From Hamadaea sp. (GTDB taxonomy: Bacteria > Actinomycetota > Actinomycetes > Mycobacteriales > Micromonosporaceae), in contig NZ_JABFVK010000053.1 in NCBI RefSeq assembly GCF_013362815.1, forward strand, positions 1-60,623: a stretch of 60,623 nucleotides of DNA, in the 5' to 3' direction. A program made the position numbers and the translations under genes. This document shows, in pieces, positions 33,178 to 42,638 of the stretch (its first letter is position 1; every line of letters begins with the position of its first letter). Below the pieces are notes generated by a model. It was given only the letters and a program-made list of their open reading frames with translations. It did not search any database and was not told the DNA's origin.

Positions 33178-33198
33178 ACGCGACACGCCCGGAGCGAA

Positions 33199-33204
33199 TA
33201 TCGT
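33199..33204 (+). promoter_or_regulatory. -10 box TATCGT, 7 bp before ATG
   Basis: TATCGT at leaderless spacing before the aldo/keto reductase gene; no Shine-Dalgarno follows. Confidence 0.5.
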
Positions 33205-33211
33205 TCACCTC

Positions 33212-34165
33212 ATGCAGCAGCGTCCGCTCGGCCGTAGCGGGCTGTCGGTCTCCCGGCTGGCCCTCGGCACGATGACCTGGGGTCACGACACCGACCCCGA
33301 TGACGCTGGTGCGCAACTCAAGTCCTTTGTGGATGCCGGTGGGACGCTGGTCGACACGGCCGACGTGTACGCCGACGGCGAAGCCGAGGCGGTCCTCGGC
33401 ACCCTCCTGGACGCCATGGTTCCCCGGGACGAGCTGCTCATCATCGGCAAGGCGGGCGTACGGTCGCAGGGGGCGCGCCGCCGCGACAGCTCGCGCGGTC
33501 ATCTACTGCGCAGCCTCGACGTGACGCTGCGCCGTCTCGGCACCGATTACCTCGACATCTGGCAGGTCCACGGCTACGACCCGGCGACGCCGTTCGAGGA
33601 GACGATGGCGGCGGTCGACCACGCCGTGTCCACCGGCAAGGTCCGGTACGCCGGGGTGGCCAACTTCGCGGGCTGGCAGATCGCCCGGGCGGCCACGTGG
33701 CAGCAGGCCTGGCCGCAGCGCGCCCCGATCGTGGCCGCCGGATTCGAGTACTCGCTGCTGGAACGCAGTGTCGAACGGGAGTCGCTGGCCGCCTGTGAGG
33801 CGCTCGGCGTCGGCGTACTGCCGTGGTCACCGCTCGGCCGGGGCGTACTGACCGGCAAGTACCGCAATGGGCGTCCCGCCGACTCCAGGGCGGCTTCGCC
33901 CCAATACGAGCAGTTCGTGCTGGCGTACCTGGATCCGCGGTGCTCGGCGATCGTCGAGGCGGTACGCACAGCTGCCGAGGGACTCGGGGTGTCACCCGCA
34001 CAGGTGGCGCTGGCCTGGGTCCGGGATCGGCCGGGCGTGACTGCTCCGGTGCTCGGCGCGCGTACGGCCGACCAACTGGGCGAGGCGCTGCGGTGTGAGG
34101 AGGTCGAGCTGCCGCCGCAGATCAGCCGGGCGCTCGACGACGTCTCCGCAATAGAACCCGCGTGA
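33212..34165 (+). CDS. Aldo/keto reductase
   Basis: 317 residues, NADPH-dependent carbonyl reductase fold. MQQRPLGRSGLSVSRLALGTMTWG is the family start; catalytic Asp and Tyr are in DTADVYADGEAE; His is in DIWQVHGYDP. Substrate unknown. Confidence 0.9.
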   Translation: MQQRPLGRSGLSVSRLALGTMTWGHDTDPDDAGAQLKSFVDAGGTLVDTADVYADGEAEAVLGTLLDAMVPRDELLIIGKAGVRSQGARRRDSSRGHLLRSLDVTLRRLGTDYLDIWQVHGYDPATPFEETMAAVDHAVSTGKVRYAGVANFAGWQIARAATWQQAWPQRAPIVAAGFEYSLLERSVERESLAACEALGVGVLPWSPLGRGVLTGKYRNGRPADSRAASPQYEQFVLAYLDPRCSAIVEAVRTAAEGLGVSPAQVALAWVRDRPGVTAPVLGARTADQLGEALRCEEVELPPQISRALDDVSAIEPA

Positions 34166-34205
34166 GGTACTTGTCGCATTCGCCCCGCAGGCGCAGGATC
34201 GGGCT

Positions 34206-34397
34206 ATGGACTACGAATACGCACCGCTGCGGTTGCCACCGGATGTCGACAGGATGACCGCCGCGGTGCGGCTGACGTTGCAGGCCGAGTACAACGGCTG
34301 GGAGCTCGACCGGCTCCAGCTGCTCAAAGACGGAACGCGCCGGGTGGTTCTCCGCCGGCCGAGCATCGGGGGCTTGCTGCCGGGCCTGTCGACCTAG
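34206..34397 (+). CDS. DUF5703 small protein
   Basis: 63 residues, MDYEYAPLRLPPDVDR start and GWELDRLQLLKDGTRRVVLRRP core, the DUF5703 pattern seen in actinobacteria. Function unknown. CAGGAT at 34194-34199 lies 6 bp before the ATG. Confidence 0.75.
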   Translation: MDYEYAPLRLPPDVDRMTAAVRLTLQAEYNGWELDRLQLLKDGTRRVVLRRPSIGGLLPGLST

Positions 34398-34424
34398 GGT
34401 GGTTGCCAGGAGGCTACTCGCCAG

Positions 34425-34430
34425 TAGCAT
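34425..34430 (+). promoter_or_regulatory. -10 box TAGCAT, 6 bp before ATG
   Basis: TAGCAT at leaderless spacing before the luciferase-like oxidoreductase gene. Confidence 0.55.
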
Positions 34431-34436
34431 GTCGGC

Positions 34437-35504
34437 ATGAAGCTTGGACTCAGCCTCGGCTATCAGACCGCGTGGTCCACCCCGGCGGATCACCTCGCCC
34501 TCGCCCAGGAGGCCGACCGGCTCGGCTATGCCGTCGTGTGGGCGGCGGAGGCGTACGGCTCGGATTCGCCCAGCATGCTGGCCTGGATCGCCGGGCAGAC
34601 CGAGCGGATCGACGTCGGCTCCGCCGTCATGCAGATCCCCGCCCGGACCCCGGCCGCGACCGCGATGACCGCCGCGACCATCGACGCGCTGAGCCACGGC
34701 CGTTTCCGGCTCGGCCTCGGCGTCTCGGGTCCGCAGGTCTCCGAAGGCTGGCACGGCGTCCGCTACGGCAAGCCGCTCGCGCGTACGCGGGAGTTCGTGG
34801 ACATCGTGAAGCTGGCGCTCGGCCGCAAGACCGTCGAGTACCACGGCGAGCATTACGAGCTGCCGTTGCCGGACGGCCCCGGCAAGGCGCTGAAGCTGGG
34901 CTTCCACCCGCCACGCGAGCACGTCCCGATCTACCTCGCCGCGATCGGCCCGAAGAACCTCGAGCTCGCGGGCGAGATCGCCGACGGCTGGCTGGCCATC
35001 TTCTACTCGCCGGAGCACGCCGAGGAGCACCTCGCCGCGATCGCGCGCGGCCGGGCCAAGGTGGGCAAGACGCTCGACGGTTTCGATGTCGTGCCCAGTG
35101 TGCCGGTGGTCGTCGGCGACGACGACTCGCCCGAGGGGCTGGCCAACTGCGCTGAGCTGATCCGGTGGTACGCCGCCCTTTACGTCGGCGGCATGGGCAG
35201 TCGTGAGCAGAACTTCTACAACCAGCTCGCCACTCGCATGGGCTACGGTGAGGCGGCTCGCGAGGTCCAGGACCTGTATCTGGCCAAGCGTCATCGCGAT
35301 GCGGCGGCGGCGATTCCGTTCGAGTTCATCGACCGGACCAGCCTTCTCGGTCCGAAGGAGAGGATCGCGGCCCGGCTGCGTGACTACGCCTCAGCCGGAG
35401 TGACTACGCTCTCGGTGTCGCTCTTCGCCGCGGACGCGGAATCCGGGATGGCGACGCTGCGTACGCTCGCTGAGGCGCTGGAGATGTCGGGAGTGGGAGA
35501 GTAG
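34437..35504 (+). CDS. Luciferase-like (LLM) F420-dependent oxidoreductase
   Basis: 355 residues, TIM-barrel of the bacterial-luciferase superfamily: MKLGLSLGYQT, AEAYGSDSPS, GSAVMQIPARTPAATAMTAATID and RFRLGLGVSGPQVSEGWHG. Probably uses reduced F420 to act on an unknown substrate. Its stop is immediately followed by the uppP ATG, so the two are cotranscribed. Confidence 0.88.
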   Translation: MKLGLSLGYQTAWSTPADHLALAQEADRLGYAVVWAAEAYGSDSPSMLAWIAGQTERIDVGSAVMQIPARTPAATAMTAATIDALSHGRFRLGLGVSGPQVSEGWHGVRYGKPLARTREFVDIVKLALGRKTVEYHGEHYELPLPDGPGKALKLGFHPPREHVPIYLAAIGPKNLELAGEIADGWLAIFYSPEHAEEHLAAIARGRAKVGKTLDGFDVVPSVPVVVGDDDSPEGLANCAELIRWYAALYVGGMGSREQNFYNQLATRMGYGEAAREVQDLYLAKRHRDAAAAIPFEFIDRTSLLGPKERIAARLRDYASAGVTTLSVSLFAADAESGMATLRTLAEALEMSGVGE

Positions 35505-36344
35505 ATGTCGGAGATCGAGGTCTGGCAGTCGGTGGTGCTCGGCGTCGTGGAAGGGATCACCGAATTCCTCCCGGTGTCGTCGACGGGTCACCTGACCATC
35601 ACCGAGCAGCTGCTGGGGCTCGACATCAAGGACGAGGCGGTCACCGCGTACACGGCCGTCATCCAGATCGGCGCGATCTTCGCCGCCATCATCTACTTCT
35701 TCAAAGACATCGTCCGCGTCGTCAAGGCCTGGGTCCGGGGTCTGTTCTCGGCCTCGGCCCGGCAAGAGCCCGACTGGCGGTTCGCCTGGTACGTCATCGT
35801 GGGGTCGATTCCCGTCGGGGTGGTCGGCTTCCTCGCCCAGGACCTGATCAAGGGCGGCCTGCGGAGCCTGTGGGTCGTCGCGGCCGCCCTGATCCTGTGG
35901 AGCATCCCGATGGCGTTCGCCGAGCACGCGGCCACGCAGATCAAGGGCGAACGCGGCCTGACGATGAAGGACTCGATCATCATCGGCTTCACCCAGTGCC
36001 TGTCGCTGATCCCCGGCGTCTCCCGGTCCGGCGCGACCATCACCGCCGGTCTGCTTCGCGACCTCGATCGGGTGACGGCCACCCGGCTGTCGTTCCTGCT
36101 CGGCATCCCGGCGCTCACCGCGGCCGGCCTCTACGAGCTCAAGGACGCGATCTCCGGCCCGTCCGTGTCGACCGTCGCGCTGGCCGTCGGCACCATCGTG
36201 AGCTTCGTGGTGGCGTACGCCGCGATCGCATGGCTGCTCAAGTTCGTCGCGCACCACTCGATCATGGTGTTCGTGTGGTACCGCGTCCTCCTGGGACTGG
36301 GCATCATGGCGTTGCTCGTCACCGGGGCGATCACGGCGTACTGA
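35505..36344 (+). CDS. uppP: Undecaprenyl-diphosphate phosphatase
   Basis: 279 residues, polytopic membrane enzyme that recycles undecaprenyl diphosphate to the monophosphate carrier for peptidoglycan. Signature regions EGITEFLPVSSTGHL (near residue 17) and PGVSRSGATITAGLL (near residue 170) are intact. It starts on the base after the LLM stop, with GGGAGTGGGAGAG in the end of that gene serving as ribosome site. uppP followed by this histidine phosphatase is an order also seen in mycobacteria. Confidence 0.95.
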   Translation: MSEIEVWQSVVLGVVEGITEFLPVSSTGHLTITEQLLGLDIKDEAVTAYTAVIQIGAIFAAIIYFFKDIVRVVKAWVRGLFSASARQEPDWRFAWYVIVGSIPVGVVGFLAQDLIKGGLRSLWVVAAALILWSIPMAFAEHAATQIKGERGLTMKDSIIIGFTQCLSLIPGVSRSGATITAGLLRDLDRVTATRLSFLLGIPALTAAGLYELKDAISGPSVSTVALAVGTIVSFVVAYAAIAWLLKFVAHHSIMVFVWYRVLLGLGIMALLVTGAITAY

Positions 36345-36351
36345 GAAAAAC

Positions 36352-36357
36352 TAGACT
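36352..36357 (+). promoter_or_regulatory. -10 box TAGACT, 6 bp before GTG
   Basis: TAGACT at leaderless spacing before the histidine phosphatase gene, preceded by an A run just after the uppP stop. Confidence 0.55.
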
Positions 36358-36363
36358 TCTGCC

Positions 36364-37047
36364 GTGACCACCGTTCTGCTCCTGCGCCATGGGCGTACCA
36401 CGGCGAACGCCGACGGCGTGCTCGCCGGCGACCTGCCGGTGGAGCTGGACGACCGCGGACGGCAGCAGGCGGAGGCGGTCGGCCGGCGGCTCGCGGGCCT
36501 GCCGCTGGCGGCCGTCGTGACCAGCCCGCTCAAGCGCTGCCGCCAGACCCTCGAACTCGCGCTGCCCGGCGTCGCGCCGGTCGTCGAGGCCGGGCTGACC
36601 GAGTGCGGCTACGGCGCGTGGGTCGGCCGCAAGCTCGCCGAGCTGGCCAAGGACCCGTTGTGGGCCACGGTCCAGCAACATCCGGCGGCGGTCACCTTCC
36701 CCGGCGGTGAGTCGATGGCGGCGATGGCCACCCGCGCGGTGGCCGCCGTCCGCAGCTGGGACGCCCGGGTCGAGGCCGACCACGGCGCGGACGCGATCTG
36801 GGTCGCGTCGAGCCACGGCGACGTCATCAAGGCGATCGTCGCGGACGCGCTCGGCCTGCATCTCGACCTCTTCCAGCGGATCTCGGTCGACCCGGGATCG
36901 ATCACCGCGATCCGCTACACGCCGAACCGGCCGTTCGTCCTGCGGCTGTCGGACACCGGCGGCGACCTCCAGAGCCTCTTCCCGGTCAAGCATCCGGCGA
37001 CGGGAGAAGTCCCGACGGGCGACGCGGCCGTCGGTGGCGGCGCGTGA
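36364..37047 (+). CDS. Histidine phosphatase (MSMEG_4193-like phosphomutase family)
   Basis: 227 residues. LLLRHGRTTANADG holds the RHG active-site His, SSHGDVIKAI the second His, and TECGYGAWVGRKLAEL the family-specific middle. Related actinobacterial proteins sit next to uppP. The natural phosphoester substrate is not known. GTG start, leaderless by the -10 at 36352. Confidence 0.88.
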   Translation: MTTVLLLRHGRTTANADGVLAGDLPVELDDRGRQQAEAVGRRLAGLPLAAVVTSPLKRCRQTLELALPGVAPVVEAGLTECGYGAWVGRKLAELAKDPLWATVQQHPAAVTFPGGESMAAMATRAVAAVRSWDARVEADHGADAIWVASSHGDVIKAIVADALGLHLDLFQRISVDPGSITAIRYTPNRPFVLRLSDTGGDLQSLFPVKHPATGEVPTGDAAVGGGA

Positions 37048-37071
37048 TTTTCGCCTAGGGCGGACGGCTGG

Positions 37072-38043
37072 ATGGTTCGGCTGAGCGCCGACGTTCACCG
37101 ATACATGGATGCCGACAACCTCGAGACGGACGCCCTCGACGCGTACTCCCGGATCGTGACCTCGGTGGCGGCGACGGTGCTGCCCAGCGTCGCCAGCCTC
37201 AGCGTGCGTACACCCCGGGGGGCGGGCGCCGGCTCGGCCGTCCTGTTCACCGCCGACGGATTCCTCCTGACGAGCGCGCATGTCGTCGCGGGTGCGCAGA
37301 CCGGCACGGCCGAGTTCGGCGACGGCGAGGAGACCCGGTTCGACCTCGTCGGCGCCGATCCGCTCGCCGACCTCGCGGTCGTCCGGGTTGCCGCGACGGC
37401 TTCGCCCCCGGCCACCTTGGGCGACGCGAACGAATTGCGCGTCGGCCAGCTGGTGGTCGCCGTAGGCAACCCGCTCGGTCTGGCCGGTTCGGTCACGGCC
37501 GGGGTGGTCAGCGCGCTCGGCCGGTCGCTGCCCGTGCAGGACGGCCGCCGGGTCCGGCTCATCGACGACGTCATCCAGACCGACGCCGCGCTCAACCCCG
37601 GCAACTCCGGCGGCGCGCTGGCCAACGCGCAAGGTCGCGTCGTCGGCGTCAACACCGCCGTCGCGGGCATCGGCCTCGGCCTCGCGGTGCCGATCAACGC
37701 GAACACCCGCCAGATCATCGCCGATCTCGTCAGCCATGGACGGGTACGCCGAGCGTGGCTGGGCGTCGCCGGTGTGCCGGTGCCGCTGCCCCCGCCGATC
37801 GCCGAGCGCCTGGGGCAGCGCCGGGGACTGCGGGTGGTCGAAGTCGTCCCGGGCAGCCCGGCCGGAGTCGCCGGGATGTACCTCGGCGACATCCTCGTCA
37901 GCGCGGGCGGCAAGCCGGTCCAGGGCGTTCAGGACGTCCAGCGGCTCATGCTCGGGCCGGCGATCGGGCAGCGGCTGTCGTTGACGGTGCTACGCCGGGG
38001 CGCGTTCGTCGACGTCGTGGCGGTCCCGGCCGAACTCAGCTGA
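37072..38043 (+). CDS. Cytoplasmic HtrA-like serine protease with PDZ domain
   Basis: 323 residues. Trypsin fold with His in LTSAHVV, Asp in LADLAVVRV and Ser in NPGNSGGAL, then a PDZ domain (about 235-320; RGLRVVEVVPGSPAGVAGMYLGDIL). Unlike most HtrA/DegP relatives it has no signal peptide or membrane helix. Start is uncertain: ATG 37072 or ATG 37105 (MDADNLETD). It separates the histidine phosphatase from the SCO1664/DUF3090/mshC part of an otherwise conserved block and overlaps the convergent MOSC gene by 8 bp. Confidence 0.85.
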   Translation: MVRLSADVHRYMDADNLETDALDAYSRIVTSVAATVLPSVASLSVRTPRGAGAGSAVLFTADGFLLTSAHVVAGAQTGTAEFGDGEETRFDLVGADPLADLAVVRVAATASPPATLGDANELRVGQLVVAVGNPLGLAGSVTAGVVSALGRSLPVQDGRRVRLIDDVIQTDAALNPGNSGGALANAQGRVVGVNTAVAGIGLGLAVPINANTRQIIADLVSHGRVRRAWLGVAGVPVPLPPPIAERLGQRRGLRVVEVVPGSPAGVAGMYLGDILVSAGGKPVQGVQDVQRLMLGPAIGQRLSLTVLRRGAFVDVVAVPAELS

Positions 38044-38863
38044 CCGTCAGGTCGTCGCCCACCCGGATCACGCCGTCGCGCAGCGGGATGAGGCGTACGC
38101 CGAACCAGGTCTTGCCGTCCCATTTGCGGAACCGGGACAGGGTGCGGATAGGTTCCTTGCCGGTCCGGAAGGTCGCCGCGTCGATGGTGGTCAGCACGCA
38201 GCGATCGCAGACCTCGGCGAACCGGAAGTCCACCGACCCGACCCGTACGCGCTGCCAGCCGTCCTCGGCGAACGGCTCGGTCACGCCGTCGAAGACGAGG
38301 TTGGGCCGGAATCGGCTGACGGGCAACGGTTCCGGCAGTTTTTCGCCGCGTTCGGCCGCGCCGTCGGCGATCCAGTCGTTCAGCCGGCGCATCGAGGCGG
38401 TGGTGGCGGCGAGCAGGGGACCGGCGTCGGAGAGGTTCAGCGGGTCGCCCGGCTGACCGCCGTGGTCGAGCCCGACCGAGCGGCGGCGCGGATCGTCGAG
38501 CCAGGCTAGCCGCAGCGACCGTCCGAACTGGACGGACAGCCACTCGTGCGCCTCCGCGGGGGCCAGCCGGATCTGCTCCAGCCGGGAGACCTCGGTCGGT
38601 ACCAGGTCGCCGTCCACCGGTTCGGCCACGGTCAACCGGCTGCCGTCCAGGCCGGTCAGCGTCAGCGATCCGGCCGCCGGAACGGCGGTGACGCCGAGCA
38701 TCCGGTGTTCGTCGCGCGCGGTGAGGTAGCTGCCGTCCGGGTGGAGCACCAGCCATCGCCGGTCGTGCCGCAGCCCCCAGGGTTCGACGGCTGCTTCGTC
38801 GACGGTCACGCCGCCGAGGGACTTCACCGGGTACAGATGGATGCTCGCCAGTCGCACGCTCAC
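38036..38863 (-). CDS. MOSC-domain protein (YcbX-like)
   Basis: 275 residues. N-terminal MOSC beta barrel (ASIHLYPVKSLGGVTVDEA, GLRHDRRWLVLHPDG) and a MOSC core with the conserved Cys in EVCDRCVLTTID. The family handles molybdenum-bound sulfur or reduces N-hydroxylated compounds. GTG 38863 overlaps the ArsR stop (GTGA), implying coupling; TATCCT at 38870-38865 would instead suit a leaderless start at GTG 38857. Confidence 0.85.
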   Translation of the reverse strand: MSVRLASIHLYPVKSLGGVTVDEAAVEPWGLRHDRRWLVLHPDGSYLTARDEHRMLGVTAVPAAGSLTLTGLDGSRLTVAEPVDGDLVPTEVSRLEQIRLAPAEAHEWLSVQFGRSLRLAWLDDPRRRSVGLDHGGQPGDPLNLSDAGPLLAATTASMRRLNDWIADGAAERGEKLPEPLPVSRFRPNLVFDGVTEPFAEDGWQRVRVGSVDFRFAEVCDRCVLTTIDAATFRTGKEPIRTLSRFRKWDGKTWFGVRLIPLRDGVIRVGDDLTVS

Positions 38864-39396
38864 GAGGATAGGGCGTCGAACAACTGGGTGAACACCAGGA
38901 TCTCGACCGCCTCGGCGTCGGCCGGGCGCTGATCCGGATCGCGCGCGCGATCGGCGTACCGGCTCAAGACGGCGCGCAGATCCTCCACCAGCTCGGCGGT
39001 CTCCGCCGTCGTCGCGTACACGATGGTCTGCGAACCCCCGAGGACCTCCTGCCAAGCCGCAGGCAGCGTGTGGCGACGGCCCTGAACCGCCCGGATGCGC
39101 GTGAGCCAGTGGTCGAGCATGACGTCGGCGAGCGCGCTCGCGGCCTCGCCCTCGGTATCGGAGAAGCGGATGTCGGTCTCCTTGATCCGCCATGGGCGGC
39201 GGCGGCCGGGACCGGTCTCGACCTCCTCGACGAACCCGTAGCGGCCGAGGGTGCGCAGGTGGAACGCGCAGTTGGTGGGGGAGATGCCGATCAGCTCGCT
39301 CGCCTCGGTCGCGGTGAGGCTGGGATGCAGATTGAGCACCTCCAGCAGCGCCAGGCGGGTCGGATGGGCGAGGGCACGCATTGTCCGGGCATCCAT
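38860..39396 (-). CDS. ArsR-like winged-helix regulator
   Basis: 178 residues. ArsR-type DNA-binding domain at the N-terminus (MRALAHPTRLALLEVLNLHPSLTATEASELIG, then SPTNCAFHLRTLGRYGFVEE) and a helical C-terminal domain of unknown ligand. No Cys metal box is visible. Start 39396 is set by TAGACT 7 bp upstream; an in-frame frame runs back to 39480 through the divergent promoter. Coupled to the MOSC gene and divergent from a GNAT gene. Confidence 0.8.
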   Translation of the reverse strand: MDARTMRALAHPTRLALLEVLNLHPSLTATEASELIGISPTNCAFHLRTLGRYGFVEEVETGPGRRRPWRIKETDIRFSDTEGEAASALADVMLDHWLTRIRAVQGRRHTLPAAWQEVLGGSQTIVYATTAETAELVEDLRAVLSRYADRARDPDQRPADAEAVEILVFTQLFDALSS

Positions 39397-39403
39397 GCCG
39401 GAA

Positions 39404-39409
39404 AGTCTA
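39404..39409 (-). promoter_or_regulatory. -10 box TAGACT of the ArsR gene
   Basis: Minus-strand TAGACT 7 bp before the ArsR ATG, inside the ArsR/GNAT divergent region. Confidence 0.55.
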
Positions 39410-39424
39410 CTCTTTCGGAAGAAC

Positions 39425-39448
39425 TGTTTCGAGCGTATTGTTTCGAGC
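39425..39448 (+). promoter_or_regulatory. Direct repeat TGTTTCGAGC x2 over the GNAT promoter
   Basis: TGTTTCGAGC at 39425-39434 and 39439-39448, 14 bp apart. The second copy overlaps the TATTGT -10 box (39436-39441), 7 bp before the GNAT ATG. Candidate ArsR operator. Confidence 0.5.
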
Positions 39449-39890
39449 ATGACGATCGATGTTGTGGTCCGCGAACTCACCCCCGGCGACGCCGAGCAGT
39501 TCCACGCCTTCGCGGCTCATCCCCTTGTCCTGCCGACGGTCGACGCCGCGCAGGTGCCGTCCGTCGAAGACGTGCGGACCTTCGTGACTCAGCTGGCCGC
39601 GCAGCCGGATTCGCCGCGCAAGGAGCGCGCGATAGTCCTCGACGGGGAAGTGGTCGGCTCCATCGGGCTGACGATCGAGGGGTCGGAAGGCGAACTCGGC
39701 TATGTCGTCCACCCCGACCACTGGGGCCGTGGAGTGGCCACGCAAGCGGCGATGCTGATGGTGCGCCAGGGATTCGCCGAGCTCGGCCTGACCCGGATCT
39801 ACGCCACGGTGTCCACGGAGAACCCGGCTTCGGTGCGCGTACTCGAGAAGGCCGGCTTTCGGCAGGTCGACGCCAAGACCTGGGCGGTCA

Positions 39891-39898
<8 letters not shown>
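39449..39898 (+). CDS. GNAT acetyltransferase (RimJ/RimL type)
   Basis: 149 residues. The acetyl-CoA-binding segment is YVVHPDHWGRGVATQAAMLMV, followed by TVSTENPASVRVLEKAGFRQV. Acceptor unknown. Start from the -10 spacing; the frame is open upstream through the ArsR gene. Its end overlaps the SCO1664 gene by 8 bp. Confidence 0.85.
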
Positions 39899-40644
<746 letters not shown>

Positions 40645-40664
<20 letters not shown>

Positions 40665-41217
40665 TGTTCCGGGGGCAGAGGTGGCCGGCGGGGTCGAGCG
40701 GCTGACCGCACAGCGGGCACGGCGGCCGGCCGGCGGCGAGCACTCGTTTGGCGCGATCCACGAAGTCCCGTACGCCTTGCGGCGTCAGGCGGACCCGCAG
40801 CCGGTCGAGATGGTCGGGGATCTCGGCGGCCTCGTCCTCGGGGCTGTCGGTCTCGGCGTCGGCGTCGAATTCGACTTCCTCGACGGCGATCGCCTCGATG
40901 ATGACCGAGCTGTCCTCGACGTCGTACGCCAACCCGAGCGTCCCGACCCGGAACTCCTCCTCGACCGGGGAGTCGAGCGGGTTGTTGTCGACGACGGCCG
41001 ACGAGTCGGGCAGTTTGAGCCCGAACCGGCTATGCGCCTCCGCGAGCAGCTCCTCGAGCTTCTCGGCGAGCAGCGAAACCTGCACCTTTTCCAGTGCGAC
41101 ACTGACCACCCGGCCCCCGCCGCGCGCCTGCAGGTAGAAAGTCCGCTCCCCAGGCGGACCCACGGTGCCGGCCACGAACCGCTCGGGCGGGTCGAACGCG
41201 AACACCTGATGAGTCAT
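40645..41217 (-). CDS. DUF3090 protein with C-terminal zinc-ribbon-like motif
   Basis: 190 residues. MTHQVFAFDPPERFVAGTVGPPG start and FYLQARGGGRVVSVALEK are typical DUF3090. The end carries CPLCGQPLDPAGHLCPRNN, three Cys plus His residues that may hold zinc. Function unknown; always near the SCO1664-family gene in relatives I recall. TAAGGT 6 bp before the ATG. Confidence 0.85.
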
Positions 41218-41223
41218 GCTCCG

Positions 41224-41229
41224 ACCTTA
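41224..41229 (-). promoter_or_regulatory. -10 box TAAGGT of DUF3090/SCO1664
   Basis: Minus-strand TAAGGT 6 bp before the DUF3090 ATG, divergent from the mshC promoter. Confidence 0.55.
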
Positions 41230-41305
41230 GCCTCCCGAATTCTCAACCGCGCACCCGGCGCGCTTGTTCCCGGCGCACCCGGATGGGGCCGGTCCGGGGG
41301 CCGGA

Positions 41306-41311
41306 TAGGCT
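41306..41311 (+). promoter_or_regulatory. -10 box TAGGCT of mshC
   Basis: TAGGCT 6 bp before the mshC ATG; no ribosome site. Confidence 0.55.
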
Positions 41312-41317
41312 GGCGGG

Positions 41318-42556
41318 ATGGAATCGTGGTCCGCTCCCGAGGTGCCCCGCCTGCCCGGCGCGGGCCAGCCCCTGTACCTGTTCGACTCGGCTCGCCGGGA
41401 CAAGTATCCGAGCCAGCCGGACGGCCGGGCCGGGTTGTATGTCTGCGGGATCACGCCGTATGACGCGACCCACCTCGGGCACGCCGCCACGATGATCACG
41501 TTCGACCTGGTCAACCGCCTCTGGCGGGACGCCGGGCATGAGGTCGTCTACGTCCAGAACGTCACCGACATCGACGATCCGCTGCTGGAGCGGGCGGCGC
41601 GCGACCACGAGGACTGGGTCGTGCTGGCGATGCGGGAGACCGCGCTGTTCCGCGAGGACATGGAGGCGCTGCGGATCATCCCGCCGGAGCACTACGTCGG
41701 CGCGGTCGAGTCCATCCCGGTCATCGCCGAGAAGGTGCAGGAACTGCTCGAACGCGGAGTGGCGTACCGGCTGGAGGACGGCACCGGGGACGTCTACTTC
41801 GACATCAGCGCCGCGCCGCGGTTCGGCTACGAGTCGAACCTGTCGCGCGAGCAGATGCTCGGCTTCTTCGCCGAGCGCGGTGGCGACCCCGAGCGCCCCG
41901 GCAAGCGGGATGCGCTCGATCCGTTGCTGTGGCGCGGCGTACGGCCCGACGAGCCCTCGTGGCCGGGTGGCTCGCTCGGCCCGGGCCGCCCCGGCTGGCA
42001 CATCGAATGCGCCGTCATCGCGATGACCCTCATCGGCGACACCATCGAGGTGCAGGGCGGCGGCAACGACCTGCTCTTCCCGCACCACGAATGCTCGGCC
42101 GCGCACGCCGAGGTGCTCAGCGGCGCGGCACCGTTCGCCCAGCACTACGTGCACGCCGGGATGATCGGCCTGCACGGTGAGAAGATGAGCAAGTCCCGCG
42201 GCAACCTGGTCTTCGTGTCCCGGCTCCGGGCCGACCACATCGACTCGAACGCGTTGCGGCTCGCGCTCATCGCCGACCACTACCGCGCCGACCGCCAGTG
42301 GACCGACGACGTGCTCAAGGCTGCGGAACAGCGCCTGGCCCGGTGGCGTGCGGCCGCGTCGGCTCCCGCCGGTCCGTCGGGTGCGGCTCTTCTGGCAGGG
42401 GTACGCACAGCGCTGACCGACGATCTGGACACTCCGAAAGCCCTTGCCCTGGTGGACGAATGGGTCGACGGAGCACTCAGTGGCGAAGGCAGCGACCCGG
42501 ACGCGCCGGAGCTGATGTCGTCGACCGTCGACGCCCTCCTCGGCGTCTACCTGTAG
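41318..42556 (+). CDS. mshC: Mycothiol ligase MshC
   Basis: 412 residues. L-cysteine:1D-myo-inositol 2-amino-2-deoxy-alpha-D-glucopyranoside ligase, the fourth step of mycothiol synthesis, evolved from cysteinyl-tRNA synthetase. Zinc/Cys site in [16 protein letters not shown] with the HIGH-like motif THLGHA, and [10 protein letters not shown] as KMSKS. Length matches the family, without the tRNA-binding C-terminal domain of CysS. Strong marker for actinobacteria. Confidence 0.95.
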   Translation: MESWSAPEVPRLPGAGQPLYLFDSARRDKYPSQPDGRAGLYVCGITPYDATHLGHAATMITFDLVNRLWRDAGHEVVYVQNVTDIDDPLLERAARDHEDWVVLAMRETALFREDMEALRIIPPEHYVGAVESIPVIAEKVQELLERGVAYRLEDGTGDVYFDISAAPRFGYESNLSREQMLGFFAERGGDPERPGKRDALDPLLWRGVRPDEPSWPGGSLGPGRPGWHIECAVIAMTLIGDTIEVQGGGNDLLFPHHECSAAHAEVLSGAAPFAQHYVHAGMIGLHGEKMSKSRGNLVFVSRLRADHIDSNALRLALIADHYRADRQWTDDVLKAAEQRLARWRAAASAPAGPSGAALLAGVRTALTDDLDTPKALALVDEWVDGALSGEGSDPDAPELMSSTVDALLGVYL

Positions 42557-42603
42557 GTCTCGTGAGCTGAGCCACAGCTGTCCCAAATGTCGGGATAGTT
42601 GTC

Positions 42604-42631
42604 TTGACTTGTGAGACGACGGGCATAGCGT
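42604..42631 (+). promoter_or_regulatory. Promoter of the MFS gene
   Basis: TTGACT (42604-42609), 16 bp, TAGCGT (42626-42631), then 7 bp to the ATG. TCCC-N7-GGGA lies just upstream. Confidence 0.65.
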
Positions 42632-42638
42632 CAGGATC

